Assembly: GCA_963808315.1 (NCBI GenBank)
Contig: CAWEFK010000010.1
Coordinates: forward strand, 248,001-312,000
Direction: 5' to 3'
Length of the DNA stretch: 64,000 nt
DNA from: Palsa-504 sp963808315
GTDB taxonomy: Bacteria > Actinomycetota > Actinomycetes > Streptosporangiales > Streptosporangiaceae
In this document: positions 17,960 through 26,903 of the stretch, one piece after another
Numbering within the stretch: the first letter of the stretch is position 1
Layout: the number at the start of each line of letters is the position of its first letter
Position numbers and translations under genes: made by a program
Notes under the pieces: generated by a model
What the model saw: the letters and a program-made list of their open reading frames with translations, nothing else
Told to the model about the DNA's origin: nothing
The model's database searches: none

Positions 17960-18934
17960 TTACGGCGACCCGGTCCCGGGCAGCCAGCGCAGCCATGCTC
18001 CGTGCCCGTCGGCGAACGCCAGCGGCGTGCGGCCATCCCGGGTGAGCAGGAACGGCCAGCCCTGATGGTCGGGTACGGGCACGTCCGGCAGGAGGCCGGG
18101 CGCTTCGTTGGACAGCCAGACGGCCGGCAGGCTGCGGACGATGGCCGCGAATCGCTGCCGGTCCTGCGGCGTGACGTAAGCGAGCACGGCCGAGTGGTAC
18201 ACCACCAGGGTCGCGCCGGCCGGCGCCTGAGCGGCCAGGGCGGGCAGGTCGGTGAGCAGGTCACCGCGACGCACGGCGGGAGGATCGCGCCGGGCCGAGC
18301 TGATCGCGGCGGACAGCACCTGCTCGCGGTCGCTTTCCCCGGGCCAGACCAGGCAGGACAGCCAGCGCACGTCGTCGTCCGCGGTGACGTCGAGCGGGTT
18401 GAGGTCAAGCCCGGCTCGCCAGGTGACCTTTGGGAGCCGGGCCGGGAGCGGGACCGGCCCGGCCGGGGCACAGCGCAGGGTGGGCGCGAGGGGATCGAGG
18501 CCGGCAATCCGGTGCCCGGCGTAGTCGTAGGAGTACCGGTCGATGAGCAGCGTGAGCCCGGCGCTGGCACCCACCTCGATCAGCGCCAGCGGAGACGGGA
18601 GCTGGGCGAGAGCGGGCAGCAGGGTCGCGCACCGGGCCGGCTCGTTGGTCTGGGTCCGCCGGGCCAGCATCGTCGCTCAAGCGCAACCCGGTCCTGGCTG
18701 ACCAGCGTCCGCAGCCGGCTGATGCTGAGCGGGTCGCCCAGCAGGTAGCGTGCCGCGGCGAACAGCAGGTTGGGCTGGCGCTTTTCCGGCGGCAGCGTGT
18801 CCAGGAAGCTAAGCACGGCGGTATCCCGGCGACCGCGTCGGCCAGTTCCACGTAGAGCGGGCTGCGGCCCGGGCCTCATCCGCGAAGGCCCGGTAGTTGT
18901 GCGCGGCCGTCAGCGCCGGATCATGACCATGCAT
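17960..18934 (-). CDS. DUF2332 family protein, frameshifted
   Basis: DUF2332 protein (~325 aa). The gene is readable from ATG 18934 (MHGHDPALTAAHNYRAFADE) through frames containing VELADAVAGIP, DTLPPEKRQPNLLFAAARYL, and finally TQTNEPARCATLLPALAQL, LALIEVGASAGLTLLIDRYS, WLSCLVWPGESDREQVL, VVYHSAVLAYVTPQDRQRF before the stop at 17960. Frame changes fall near 18860, 18825 and 18680. The VEVGASAGL-like stretch resembles a Rossmann-type methyltransferase motif I, but catalytic activity of the family is not established to my knowledge. Its 3' end is 64 bases from the convergent LysM gene. Confidence 0.8.
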
Positions 18935-19228
18935 CGCCACGTCTTAGCCCCTTTCCATGGCTGGGCGGGCCGGTATCAGCGGCACCGGCCGTAAGGGCGC
19001 GAATGTCCAGGTTACACCGAACAATCCTTGCTAAGGCTAATCTGGATGCTTCTATCTGCTGCAAAAGAATGGCCACCGGGTCATGCTTTTTCTAGTCATA
19101 GCCAACAAAACGTGTAATTTTGCGACGCCCGGGAACGGCTTGGCTAAAGAATAACCAGATGTCGTCTTATGCTTCATTCGGTAAACTTGAAAACGCTTTG
19201 CGTCAAGCTTGCTGGGTAGGAGAGTACT
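18935..19228. other. Non-coding divergent region
   Basis: A 294-base stretch between the divergent DUF2332 and GGDEF genes, A/T-rich between about 19015 and 19200. It presumably carries both promoters. No structured RNA or repeat recognised. GTAGGAGAG just before 19229 serves as ribosome-binding site of the GGDEF gene. Confidence 0.4.
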
Positions 19229-20857
19229 GTGAAAGTGCTGGCCCGGGCGGCCATCAGCTCACTCGCAGCTCTTGGCATCGGGCTGGTGGCTGTGGTCGTC
19301 GTGCTCGCGACCATCGGCATCATGGGAACTCGCGCATCGGAGCGGCTTGGAAATTCGATCACCAGCGACGAGCTGATAACCTCGACCGCGACCGGCCAGC
19401 TCGCCCAGGACATGGACACGGTGTACGCCACCGGCGAGGAGGCATTCCTCGCTCCGGGCCCGCCCGGCAATCACAGCTCTTCGGCTCGCTTTATGACTCG
19501 CTTGCTGCCCGCGGCCGACACCCAGCTCGCCTACCTCGAGCGGCTTCACGCCGGCGATCCCCGGCACGAATACGCCAGCCTGGAGCAGTTCGTCAGTGCA
19601 GTGGATCGCCGTCCGTAACCTCCTCAGCCCGGTGAACGTGCCCCTTCACCCGGCCACGGCTCTGGCCGTCCCGGCTGACGGCCGCCTATCAGCCGGTCAG
19701 CGCCGCCCTCGACCGGCTGCTGATGGCGGAACAGCTCAACGGGCACACCGATCAGGTGGACGCGCGACGCGGACGCGGCGGGATCCATCGGCCTCGTCGT
19801 CGCCGCCGCCGCCGCCAGCATCGTGATCGGCGTCCTGCTCCTGCTGCTCGGAATCCGCCGCATCCGCCGGAGCCTGGAGCCTAGCTAGGCGCAGGCGGAG
19901 TTCGCCGAGACCCTGCAGATCGCGAACGACGAGGATGAGGCGCACCTGCTTCTTCAGCACCACCTGGAGCGCACGCTCGCCGCGACCAGCGCCGTGGTGC
20001 TCAACCGGAACAACAGCGCAGACCGGCTGGAAGCGGTCACGCCGCTGCCGGATGACTCGCCGCTCGCCGAGACCTTGCGTGGCGCGGAGCCCCGCTCATG
20101 TCTGGCGGTGCGGTCAGGCCGGACGCACCGCGAGGACAAGGGCAGGCCGCGCCCTGCTCGCCTGCCCCGTATGTGCCGTTTGCCCCGGCGCCTCGGCCTG
20201 CGTCCCGCTCACGGTCGGCGGCGAGGTGATCGGCTCGGTCCTGCTCAACCGCGCGGCTCCGCTAGACCGAGGCCGAAGAACAGCGGATCCGCGAGTCCGT
20301 GGGCCAGGCGGCGCCTGTCCTGGCGAACCTTCGCAATCTGGCCGTCGCGGAGATCCGGGCCGCGACCGACGGCCTCACCGGGCTGCCCGAACAAGCGGGC
20401 TGTCACCGACGCCCTGAAGCGGATGTTCGCCCTGGCCTCCACGACCGGCTCGCCGCTCGCGCTCCTGCTCCTCGACCTCGACCACTTCAAGCAAATCAAC
20501 GACCAGCGGGGTCACGCCGTGGGGGATCAGGTCCTGGCCAACGTCGGCGCGGTGCTGCGCAGCGTGCTGCGCGTCCAGGACTTTGCCGGGCGCAACGGCG
20601 GTGAGGAGTTCGCGGTCCTGCTTCCCGACACCGAAATGTCCGCGGCCACCGAGATCGCCGAGCGAATCCGCGCGGCGATCGCCGAGATCTCCCTGCCGGG
20701 CACCGACGTGTCCGTCACTGCCTCCATAGGTGTCGGCAGCTTCCCGCATCACGGCAGCACGCTGGAACGACTCGAACGGCTCGCCGACGCGGCCCTGTAC
20801 CTGGCCAAGCGGCAAGGGAGGAACCGCGTCGAGCTGGCCGAGCCCGGCGGACCTTGA
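19229..20857 (+). CDS. Membrane GAF-GGDEF diguanylate cyclase, several frameshifts
   Basis: Putative cyclic-di-GMP synthase. Frame 1 (GTG 19229) gives an N-terminal membrane helix (AAISSLAALGIGLVAVVVVL) and an extracytoplasmic sensor segment. After a shift near 19600, other frames give a second helix (VIGVLLLLLGIRRIRR) followed by a TAG near 19884. A GAF-like segment (FAETLQIANDEDEAHLLLQH, later CVPLTVGGEVIGSVLLNRA) follows. The last frame holds a full GGDEF domain: DGLTGLPNKRAVTDAL, LLLDLDHFKQINDQRGH, GRNGGEEFAVLLPDT (active site GGEEF), SIGVGSFPHHG, ADAALYLAKRQGRNRV. At least four breaks make it unclear whether this is a damaged gene or poor sequence, since breaks elsewhere in the window are single. 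Confidence 0.75.
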
Positions 20858-20977
20858 CGCCACGGCCGGCCTTCTGGAGTCGGCAGGCGCTGGTTGCCAT
20901 TTGCCTGCGCCCCGGTCAAGGTAGCAAGTGAACCGCCGGTCGATGAAGCCTGCGGGCCTGGCCAGAGGGAGTACGCC

Positions 20978-22544
20978 ATGACCGTGGTGGCACCGCCGGA
21001 GGCGGAGTTCATGACCGACGCGGTCGCGCACTGGGCGGCGCGGCAGCCGGACGCTGAGGCGCTGACCTACGGCCAGGTCCGGTGGACGTGGGCCCAGTGG
21101 GACGACCGGATCAGGCGGGTGGCGGGGGGCCTGGCCGCGCTGGGCCTTGGCCGCGGCGACCGGGTGGCGTTCCTGGACAAGAACCACCCGGCGTGCCTGG
21201 AGGTGTCGCTGGGCGCCGGCCTGCTCGGCGCGGTCAACGCCGTCATCAACTGGCGGCTGGCGGCGGCCGAGCTTGACTACGTGATCAACGACTGCGGGCG
21301 CCAGCGTCCTGTTCACCGGGGCCGAGTTGCTGCCCGCGGTGCAGGCCATCAGGGACCGGATCCCCCGGGTCACCGAGGTGATCGTGGTGGGCGGGCCGGA
21401 CGACGCCTACGAGCCGTTCCTGGCCGCGCGCCCGGCGCAGCGCAGTCGCGAGGTGACCGGGGAGGATCTGTGGCTGGTGATGTACAGCTCAGGCACCACC
21501 GGGCGTCCCAAGGGCGTGATGCTGTCCCACCGGAACATCGTCGCGCACACCCAGAACGCGGGCCCGGTGGCGCCGATGGGTCCGGGTGACCGCAGCCTGG
21601 TCGCGATGCCGCTGTTCCACGTCGGTGGCACCTGCTATGCGCTCCTCGGGATCTACGCGGGGGTGCCGAGCACGTTCACCCGCGAGCCGGACCCGGCCTC
21701 CCTGCTCGCGGCGTTCGCCGCGGGCGTGACCCACGCGTTCGTCGTCCCGGCGGTGGTAGCGGCGCTGCTCGCCGCGGGCGAGCGGGCGATCGAGGTGCTG
21801 AGCGGGCTGAAGTACCTGCTCTACGGGGCCGCGCCCATGCCGCTTCCGCTGCTTCGTCAGGCGCTGGCGACCTGGCCCGAGCTGAACTTCATCCAGGTGT
21901 ACGGCCAGACCGAGCTGGCCGGGGTGATCAGCGCCCTGTCTCCGCAAGCACACAGGGACGCCGCGCGCCCGGACCGGCTGACCTCGGCGGGTACCCTGCT
22001 GGCGGGTGCGCAGGTACGGGTGGTCGACCCGGCCACCGGCACGGACGTCGCCGTCGGCCAGCCGGGCGAGTTCTGGTTCCGGTCGGCCCAGCGGATGATC
22101 GGCTACCTGAACAAGCCGGAAGCCACCGCTCAGGCCATCACGGCCGACGGCTGGCTGCGCAGCGGCGACATCGGGCACGTCGACGACGCCGGGTTCCTGT
22201 TCATTTTCGACCGGATCAAGGACATGATCATCACGGGCGGTGAGAACGTCTACTCACCCGAGGTCGAACAGGTGATGGCCGAGCATCCGGCGGTAGCCGA
22301 GGTCGCGGTGATCGGCGTTCCCGACGACCGCTGGGGCGAGGCCGTCCTGGCCATGATCGTGCTTCGCCCCGGCCACCAGGTGACGGGGGAGGAGATCATC
22401 GGATTCACCCGTGAGCGCCTCGCGCATTACAAGTGCCCGCGCACCGTCGAGATCATCGGCGCGCTGCCGCGTAATCCGAGCGGGAAGGTCCTCAAACGGA
22501 ACCTGCGCGCTCCGTACTGGGCCAGACGCGACCGGCCGGTCTGA
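20978..22544 (+). CDS. AMP-dependent acyl-CoA synthetase, one frameshift
   Basis: ANL-superfamily CoA ligase (~521 aa). ATG 20978 (MTVVAPPEAEFMTDAVAHWA) follows AGAGGGAG. The frame changes near 21295 within the ordinary NDCGASVLFTGAELL region and continues to TGA 22542-22544. Motifs: VMYSSGTTGRPKGVM (P-loop), PLFHVGGTCYALLG, VYGQTELAGVISAL, GWLRSGDIGHVDD, DRIKDMIITGGENVYSPEVE and LPRNPSGKVLKRNLR (catalytic Lys). It resembles the FadD3/long-chain group more than acetyl-CoA synthetases; substrate not predictable. It is convergent with the lipoprotein gene. Confidence 0.9.
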
Positions 22545-22577
22545 TGGCCCGGCCACGGCCCCCAGGAGGCCGGCCGG

Positions 22578-23492
22578 TCACCCGAGGGCCGGCCCGCCCG
22601 GCGCAAGCGGCTGACCGCTGGCGACATCGAGGACGACCCGGGATCCGAGCGGACGGGCGAGCGTGACCCGGGCGGAACGAGCCAGGGCACTCGCCGGGCA
22701 GGCGCCGTGACCGTTGCCGCCGCCGGACCAGGAGCCGACCACCACGGCGCTGCCGGTCTGGTAGAGGTGAACGCCCCAGGCGGTGTCGCAGGCGCCCGTG
22801 AGGAACTGCACGGTGAGCGTCCGCCCGTCCGCCGAGACCGCGGTCAGCCCGGCGACTCCGGGGGTACCCTGGCCCGCGGCCGGCGACGGGTACGCGCTGG
22901 GCAAGGTGACCAGGCTCCCGGCCGCGACGGCGGCCTCGGTGACCGGCCAGTTGAGCTCCGCTACCGTGAACCGCCAGGCGGGAATGACCGCAGGACCCCT
23001 GCTCGTGTCGACGGTGACGGTCCCGGGCCGGGCCGCCGTGATCGTGAGCCGGCCGCACGGGGGGACACCGCAGGCCCGGTCGACGGCCAGCTGCCTGTAG
23101 GCCGCCTGCGCGCTCAGCAGCGGGACCGCCCGTGTGGTTCCGCCGGCCCAGCGGATGCGGCCGTGCAGGGGCTGCCCCGGCAGGGCGCCCGCCAGGCGAA
23201 ACCGTCCGGAGACGAAGGCGCCCTTCTGGTACTGGCTGGCGAACCCGGCGTCGCGCGGGACCGGGGTCAGCTCGCCGGGCCCGAGCAGGACCATCCCGCT
23301 GCTCCAGGCACGTTCGGCCGGCGCGACCCGCCACTGCGCCACGACCTGCCGGGCGCGCGCGACGAACGCGGGAGATGCCGCCGGCTCCGTCGCACCCACC
23401 CGGGCGTTGCCCGCAGGCGGCTGCGACCCGCAGGCCGCGAGCCCCAGGGCCACGGCCAGGGCAAGGACGGCACGTACCACGTCCTTGCTCAC
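22578..23492 (-). CDS. Predicted lipoprotein of unknown function
   Basis: Exported lipoprotein (304 aa). The N-terminus (MSKDVVRAVLALAVALGLAA) ends in a lipobox LAAC-G, so the Cys is likely lipidated and the protein anchored outside the membrane. The mature part has regularly spaced Cys pairs (ACGVPPCG; ACDTAWG with GACP), suggesting disulfides. I recognise no named domain. ATG 23492 is the first in the frame with the signal peptide right after it. It diverges from the LLM oxidoreductase. Confidence 0.75.
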   Translation of the reverse strand: MSKDVVRAVLALAVALGLAACGSQPPAGNARVGATEPAASPAFVARARQVVAQWRVAPAERAWSSGMVLLGPGELTPVPRDAGFASQYQKGAFVSGRFRLAGALPGQPLHGRIRWAGGTTRAVPLLSAQAAYRQLAVDRACGVPPCGRLTITAARPGTVTVDTSRGPAVIPAWRFTVAELNWPVTEAAVAAGSLVTLPSAYPSPAAGQGTPGVAGLTAVSADGRTLTVQFLTGACDTAWGVHLYQTGSAVVVGSWSGGGNGHGACPASALARSARVTLARPLGSRVVLDVASGQPLAPGGPALG

Positions 23493-23544
23493 GCTGACTC
23501 CAGCCGTCGGGTGACCCTAGCCATAGGACGCGCCCCGCCCGCCG

Positions 23545-24726
23545 GTGGTTCCGCCGACCCGCCGGCCGCAGACCCGCCGACCCGCCGACGCCACCCGCGG
23601 TTTCGCTATCCTGCGCGGTGACGTCACCGACGCCGCTAACACCGCCGCCGCGGCCGCGGCCGAACAACTCGGCTACCACGCGGCCTGGAGCCCTGAGTTC
23701 TATACCCGGTCGGCGATCGTCAGCCTGGCGGCCATGGCCCAGGTCACCTCGACCGCGCGCATCGGCAGCTCGATCGCGTACGCGGTCGGCCGTACCCCGC
23801 TTGTGCTCGCCACCGAGGCCCGCAGCCTGGACGAACTGTCCCACGGCCGACTCATCTACGGGCTTGGCACCGGCACGACCAAGATGATGGCGGGCTGGCA
23901 CGGGGTCGACCCGTCGGGTCCCGCGTCCCGGATGGAGGAGCTGATACCGCTGCTGCGGAGCCTGTGGCGACTGCACGAGGGGCCGGTGCGGCACGACGGG
24001 CGGTTTTACCACGTCGACGTGACCCCGACCGCGGAGATGACGCCGCCGCCCCGGACCGACATCCCGGTCTTCACCGCGGGTGTGAACACCCGGATGGTGC
24101 AGGTGGCCGGCCGGGTCAGCGACGGTTTCCTCGGTCATCCGCTGTTCAGTCCCCGCTACTACGATGACGTGGTCCGGCCTGCGATCGCCGCGGGCGCGGC
24201 CAAGACGGGCCGTGAAGCCAAGGATGTCCAGGTCGCCGGGCTGGTGATCTGCTCGGTGGCCGACGACGAGACACAGGCGCGCCGCGAGGCGGCCGCGCAG
24301 ATCGCGTTCTACGCGGCCCCGCGGACCTACGGGACGGTCATCGAGGTCGCCGGGTTCGCCGACGCGGGGGAGCGGATCAGGGAGGCGTTCGGGTCGCGGG
24401 ATTTCGATGCGATGGCGGCGGCGGTGCCCGACGCGATGGTGGACGCGATGGCGGTGGCCGGCACCCCGGCGCAGGTGGCCGCGAAGCTCAAGGAGTTCGG
24501 GCGGCGCCTGGACCACGTCATCGTCTCCCCGGCCAGCTTCGGCATGACCGCCGAACGCAGCCGTCAGGTCACCGCCGACCTGCTCAGCGCCGGGCTCCCG
24601 CCCGGCTGGGGTAGGGGAGCGTGCGGCACGGGTGGCGTTGCCTCCGCCGTCAGCCCGCCGAGTAGGTGTAAATATTGCCACCGGTGTCCGTGGCCACGCA
24701 GAAGGCGGCCCCGGGACAGGAGATAG
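23545..24726 (+). CDS. LLM-class flavin-dependent oxidoreductase (ends uncertain)
   Basis: F420/FMN-dependent luciferase-like monooxygenase fold. Family features: AAEQLGYHAAWSPEFYTRSA, VSLAAMAQVTSTARIGSSI, AYAVGRTPLVLATEARSLDE, LSHGRLIYGLGTGTTKMM, LWRLHEGPVRHDGRFYHVD, RTDIPVFTAGVNTRMVQVAG, AVAGTPAQVAAKLKEFGRRL. Homology begins only near 23590 with no good start codon, so the N-terminus may be lost to a frameshift; GTG 23545 is formal. At the 3' end homology stops near 24605. A TAG at 24612-24614 in another frame is the likely natural stop, while the present frame overruns antisense into the kinase gene to 24726. Confidence 0.75.
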   Translation: MVPPTRRPQTRRPADATRGFAILRGDVTDAANTAAAAAAEQLGYHAAWSPEFYTRSAIVSLAAMAQVTSTARIGSSIAYAVGRTPLVLATEARSLDELSHGRLIYGLGTGTTKMMAGWHGVDPSGPASRMEELIPLLRSLWRLHEGPVRHDGRFYHVDVTPTAEMTPPPRTDIPVFTAGVNTRMVQVAGRVSDGFLGHPLFSPRYYDDVVRPAIAAGAAKTGREAKDVQVAGLVICSVADDETQARREAAAQIAFYAAPRTYGTVIEVAGFADAGERIREAFGSRDFDAMAAAVPDAMVDAMAVAGTPAQVAAKLKEFGRRLDHVIVSPASFGMTAERSRQVTADLLSAGLPPGWGRGACGTGGVASAVSPPSRCKYCHRCPWPRRRRPRDRR

Positions 24727-26506
24727 CCGTGAAGATGTGGTCTTTCTGGATGACGTGCCTCGCCGCCCACGTGCCTGCGGAATACGTGTAGGCGTCCCAC
24801 TGGCCCGTGGCCACGCAGAAGCCGGTCGCGGGACAGGACACTGACCGAGGGTCCGCCGGATTGCCGTCGGGGTCGGTCAGCGGGCTGGGCGCCGACCACC
24901 TGCCGTCGGTGTAGACGTATGCGCGGCCGTTTGCGCCGGTGGCCGCGCAGAAAGCTGGTAGTGGCGCAGGAGACCGAGGTCAGGGTGCCGTTGGCCGGTC
25001 GCTCGGGCCCGGCCCACCGGCCGCCGGAGTAGGTGTAGACGTCGCCGCCGGAGTCCGCGGCCAGGCAGAAGGTGGCGGCCGGGCAGGAGATGGACGTGAA
25101 GGTGTAGCTTTGCTGGAGCTGGTAGCCCATCGCCCATCGGCCTGCGGAATACGTGTAGGCATCCCATTTGCCCGCGGCCACGCAGAAGCCGGCCGAGGGA
25201 CAGGAAACCCACTTCAGATCCGCCGGATTGCCGTCGGCGCCGGTCAGCTGGCGGGGTGCCGCCCAGCTCCCGTCGGTGTAGACATCGGCGCGGCCGTCTG
25301 CGCCGGTGGCCGCGCAGAACGTGGTAGTGGCGCAGGAGACCGAGGTCAGGGTGCCGCTGGCGAGCGTCCGGGGTCCGGCCCACCGGCCGCCGGAGTAGGT
25401 GTAGACGTCGCCGCCGGAGTCCGTGGCCAGGCAGAAGGTGGCGGCCGGACAGGAGATGGAGGTGAAGGCCTCGGCATCGCCGATCCGCTGCCCGGCCGAC
25501 CATGCCGCCAGCCGGACAGGGGTCGGAGTCGGCCACGCCGATCGATGATCCAGCGCGGGATGAGCTCGCTGCGGGGCGCCCTGAGGTTGATCCGCGAGTC
25601 CTGCGCTGGTGGCCACGATCAGCGTTACCGCGACTGCGGCCGCTACCGCGCCCGCCGCGAGCCAGACCCGTCGTGCGGGCCGCCTTGTCTTGGCCAGCGC
25701 GTCCGGGGCTGCTTCAGGCCCGGCTGGCGCCGGAATGGCTGGCGCCGGAATAGCTGGTAGGTCAGGGCGGGTTGCCTCCGGGGACACGCCGGACTCGATT
25801 TCCGCCGCGAGGTCGGCGGGGGTAGGCCGCTGTCCGGGATCTTGAGCCAGGCAGCGCTCGACGAGGGCCCGTATCTCGTCAGGCACCCCATCGAGATCCG
25901 GTGAGCCATGGGCCACGCGGCCGGCCGCGCCGTCGACTCCCCGGTAGTGAACGGCTGGCGCCCGGTCGCCGCGAACGCCAGAACCAGCCCCAGCCCGAAC
26001 ACGTCGGCGGACGGTTCTGCCGTCAGGGAGTTCCCGAAGTCGATCATCCGCGGTCCGTCCTCGGCCATCAGGACGTTAGCGGGCTTCAGATCGCCGTGCA
26101 CCAGACCCGCGGCCCGGATGGCGCGCAAGCCCGCGGCCAGCCCGGCCGCCAGGGTTATCAGCGAGTGGACCGGCAGCGGCCCGCCCTCGCGGACGACCTC
26201 GGCCAGCGACGGTCCAGCCTCATAGGCCATGGCCAGCCAGGGCTGTGGGCCGGCCGCGTCTGCATCGACCACCTCGGCGGTGAACGGGCCGCTCACCTTC
26301 TTCGCCGCGATGACCTCACCGCGGAACCGCGCGCGGAAATCGCTGTCGGCGGCCAGGTCGGGGCGGAGGACCTTCACGGCCACGGGCCGCCCGTCCGCGG
26401 ACTGGCCCAGGAACACCAGGCCCATGCCGCCATGCCCGAGCCGCCCAAGCAGCAAGTACGGCCCGATCCGGTCCGGATCCCCGGGCTGCAGTCCTAGCAC
26501 GTTCAT
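24650..26506 (-). CDS. Membrane Ser/Thr protein kinase with seven-repeat Cys-rich sensor, frameshifted
   Basis: Cytoplasmic Hanks-type kinase from ATG 26506: P-loop GRLGHGGMGLVF, lysine VAVKVL, catalytic loop HGDLKPANV (Gly replaces the usual Arg of HRD), IDFGNS. A shift near 25910 joins the next frame (DEIRALVERCLAQDPGQRPT), then a Pro/Ala linker and one membrane helix (VWLAAGAVAAAVAVTLIVAT). The extracellular part has seven ~40-residue repeats of the type S-x-S-C-P-x(3)-F-C-x-A, then Y-T-Y-S-x-G-x-W. Another shift near 24955 lies in repeat five. Repeats 1-3 and 4-6 are near-copies, also at DNA level. This layout fits a beta-propeller sensor, as in mycobacterial PknD, but with a Cys pair per blade. 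Ligand unknown. Confidence 0.85.
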
Positions 26507-26615
26507 CCCGCCCTAACGCCACCCGGAACGCATGCGGAACTCTAGCAGCCAACGTGCCCGCCAGACGGGGATATGACGGTCTAGGCGGCTGAGGCTACTT
26601 AGCGGCCGAGGCTAC

Positions 26616-26864
26616 TTAACCGCCGGACTCCCGGATCCGCAGCTCGGCCACGCAGTCCGCGCTTCCGCAGGTCCGGCCCGAGCCCAGCCGGGGCTGACCG
26701 CACCGGCAGGTCGGGCGCAGGCGGCTCAGCCAGGCGGCGTAGGCCAGCAGCTCGGCGATGCCGCCCTGGCCCGGAACGGAAACGACGGGCCGGATCCGGC
26801 CGCCGGGAAGGGCAAGCCACTCCCGCGGCCTACCTTCCGCCGGGTCGGCTGGCACGGAACCCAT
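26616..26864 (-). CDS. Small Cys-motif protein between two kinases
   Basis: An 82-aa protein (ATG 26864) with a possible zinc site in its C-terminal half: C-R-C-G-Q-P, then T-C-G-S-A-D-C. The preceding stretch (IAELLAYAAWLSRLRPT) looks helical. I do not recognise a family. It lies between two same-strand kinase genes: its stop is 110 bases before the downstream kinase start, and its start is 40 bases after the upstream kinase stop. Co-expression is therefore plausible. Codon pattern and position support a real gene, but evidence is limited. Confidence 0.5.
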   Translation of the reverse strand: MGSVPADPAEGRPREWLALPGGRIRPVVSVPGQGGIAELLAYAAWLSRLRPTCRCGQPRLGSGRTCGSADCVAELRIRESGG

Positions 26865-26903
26865 AACCCCATCTTCCCCTACGGCCGGTCCTGGCCGGGG
26901 CGG

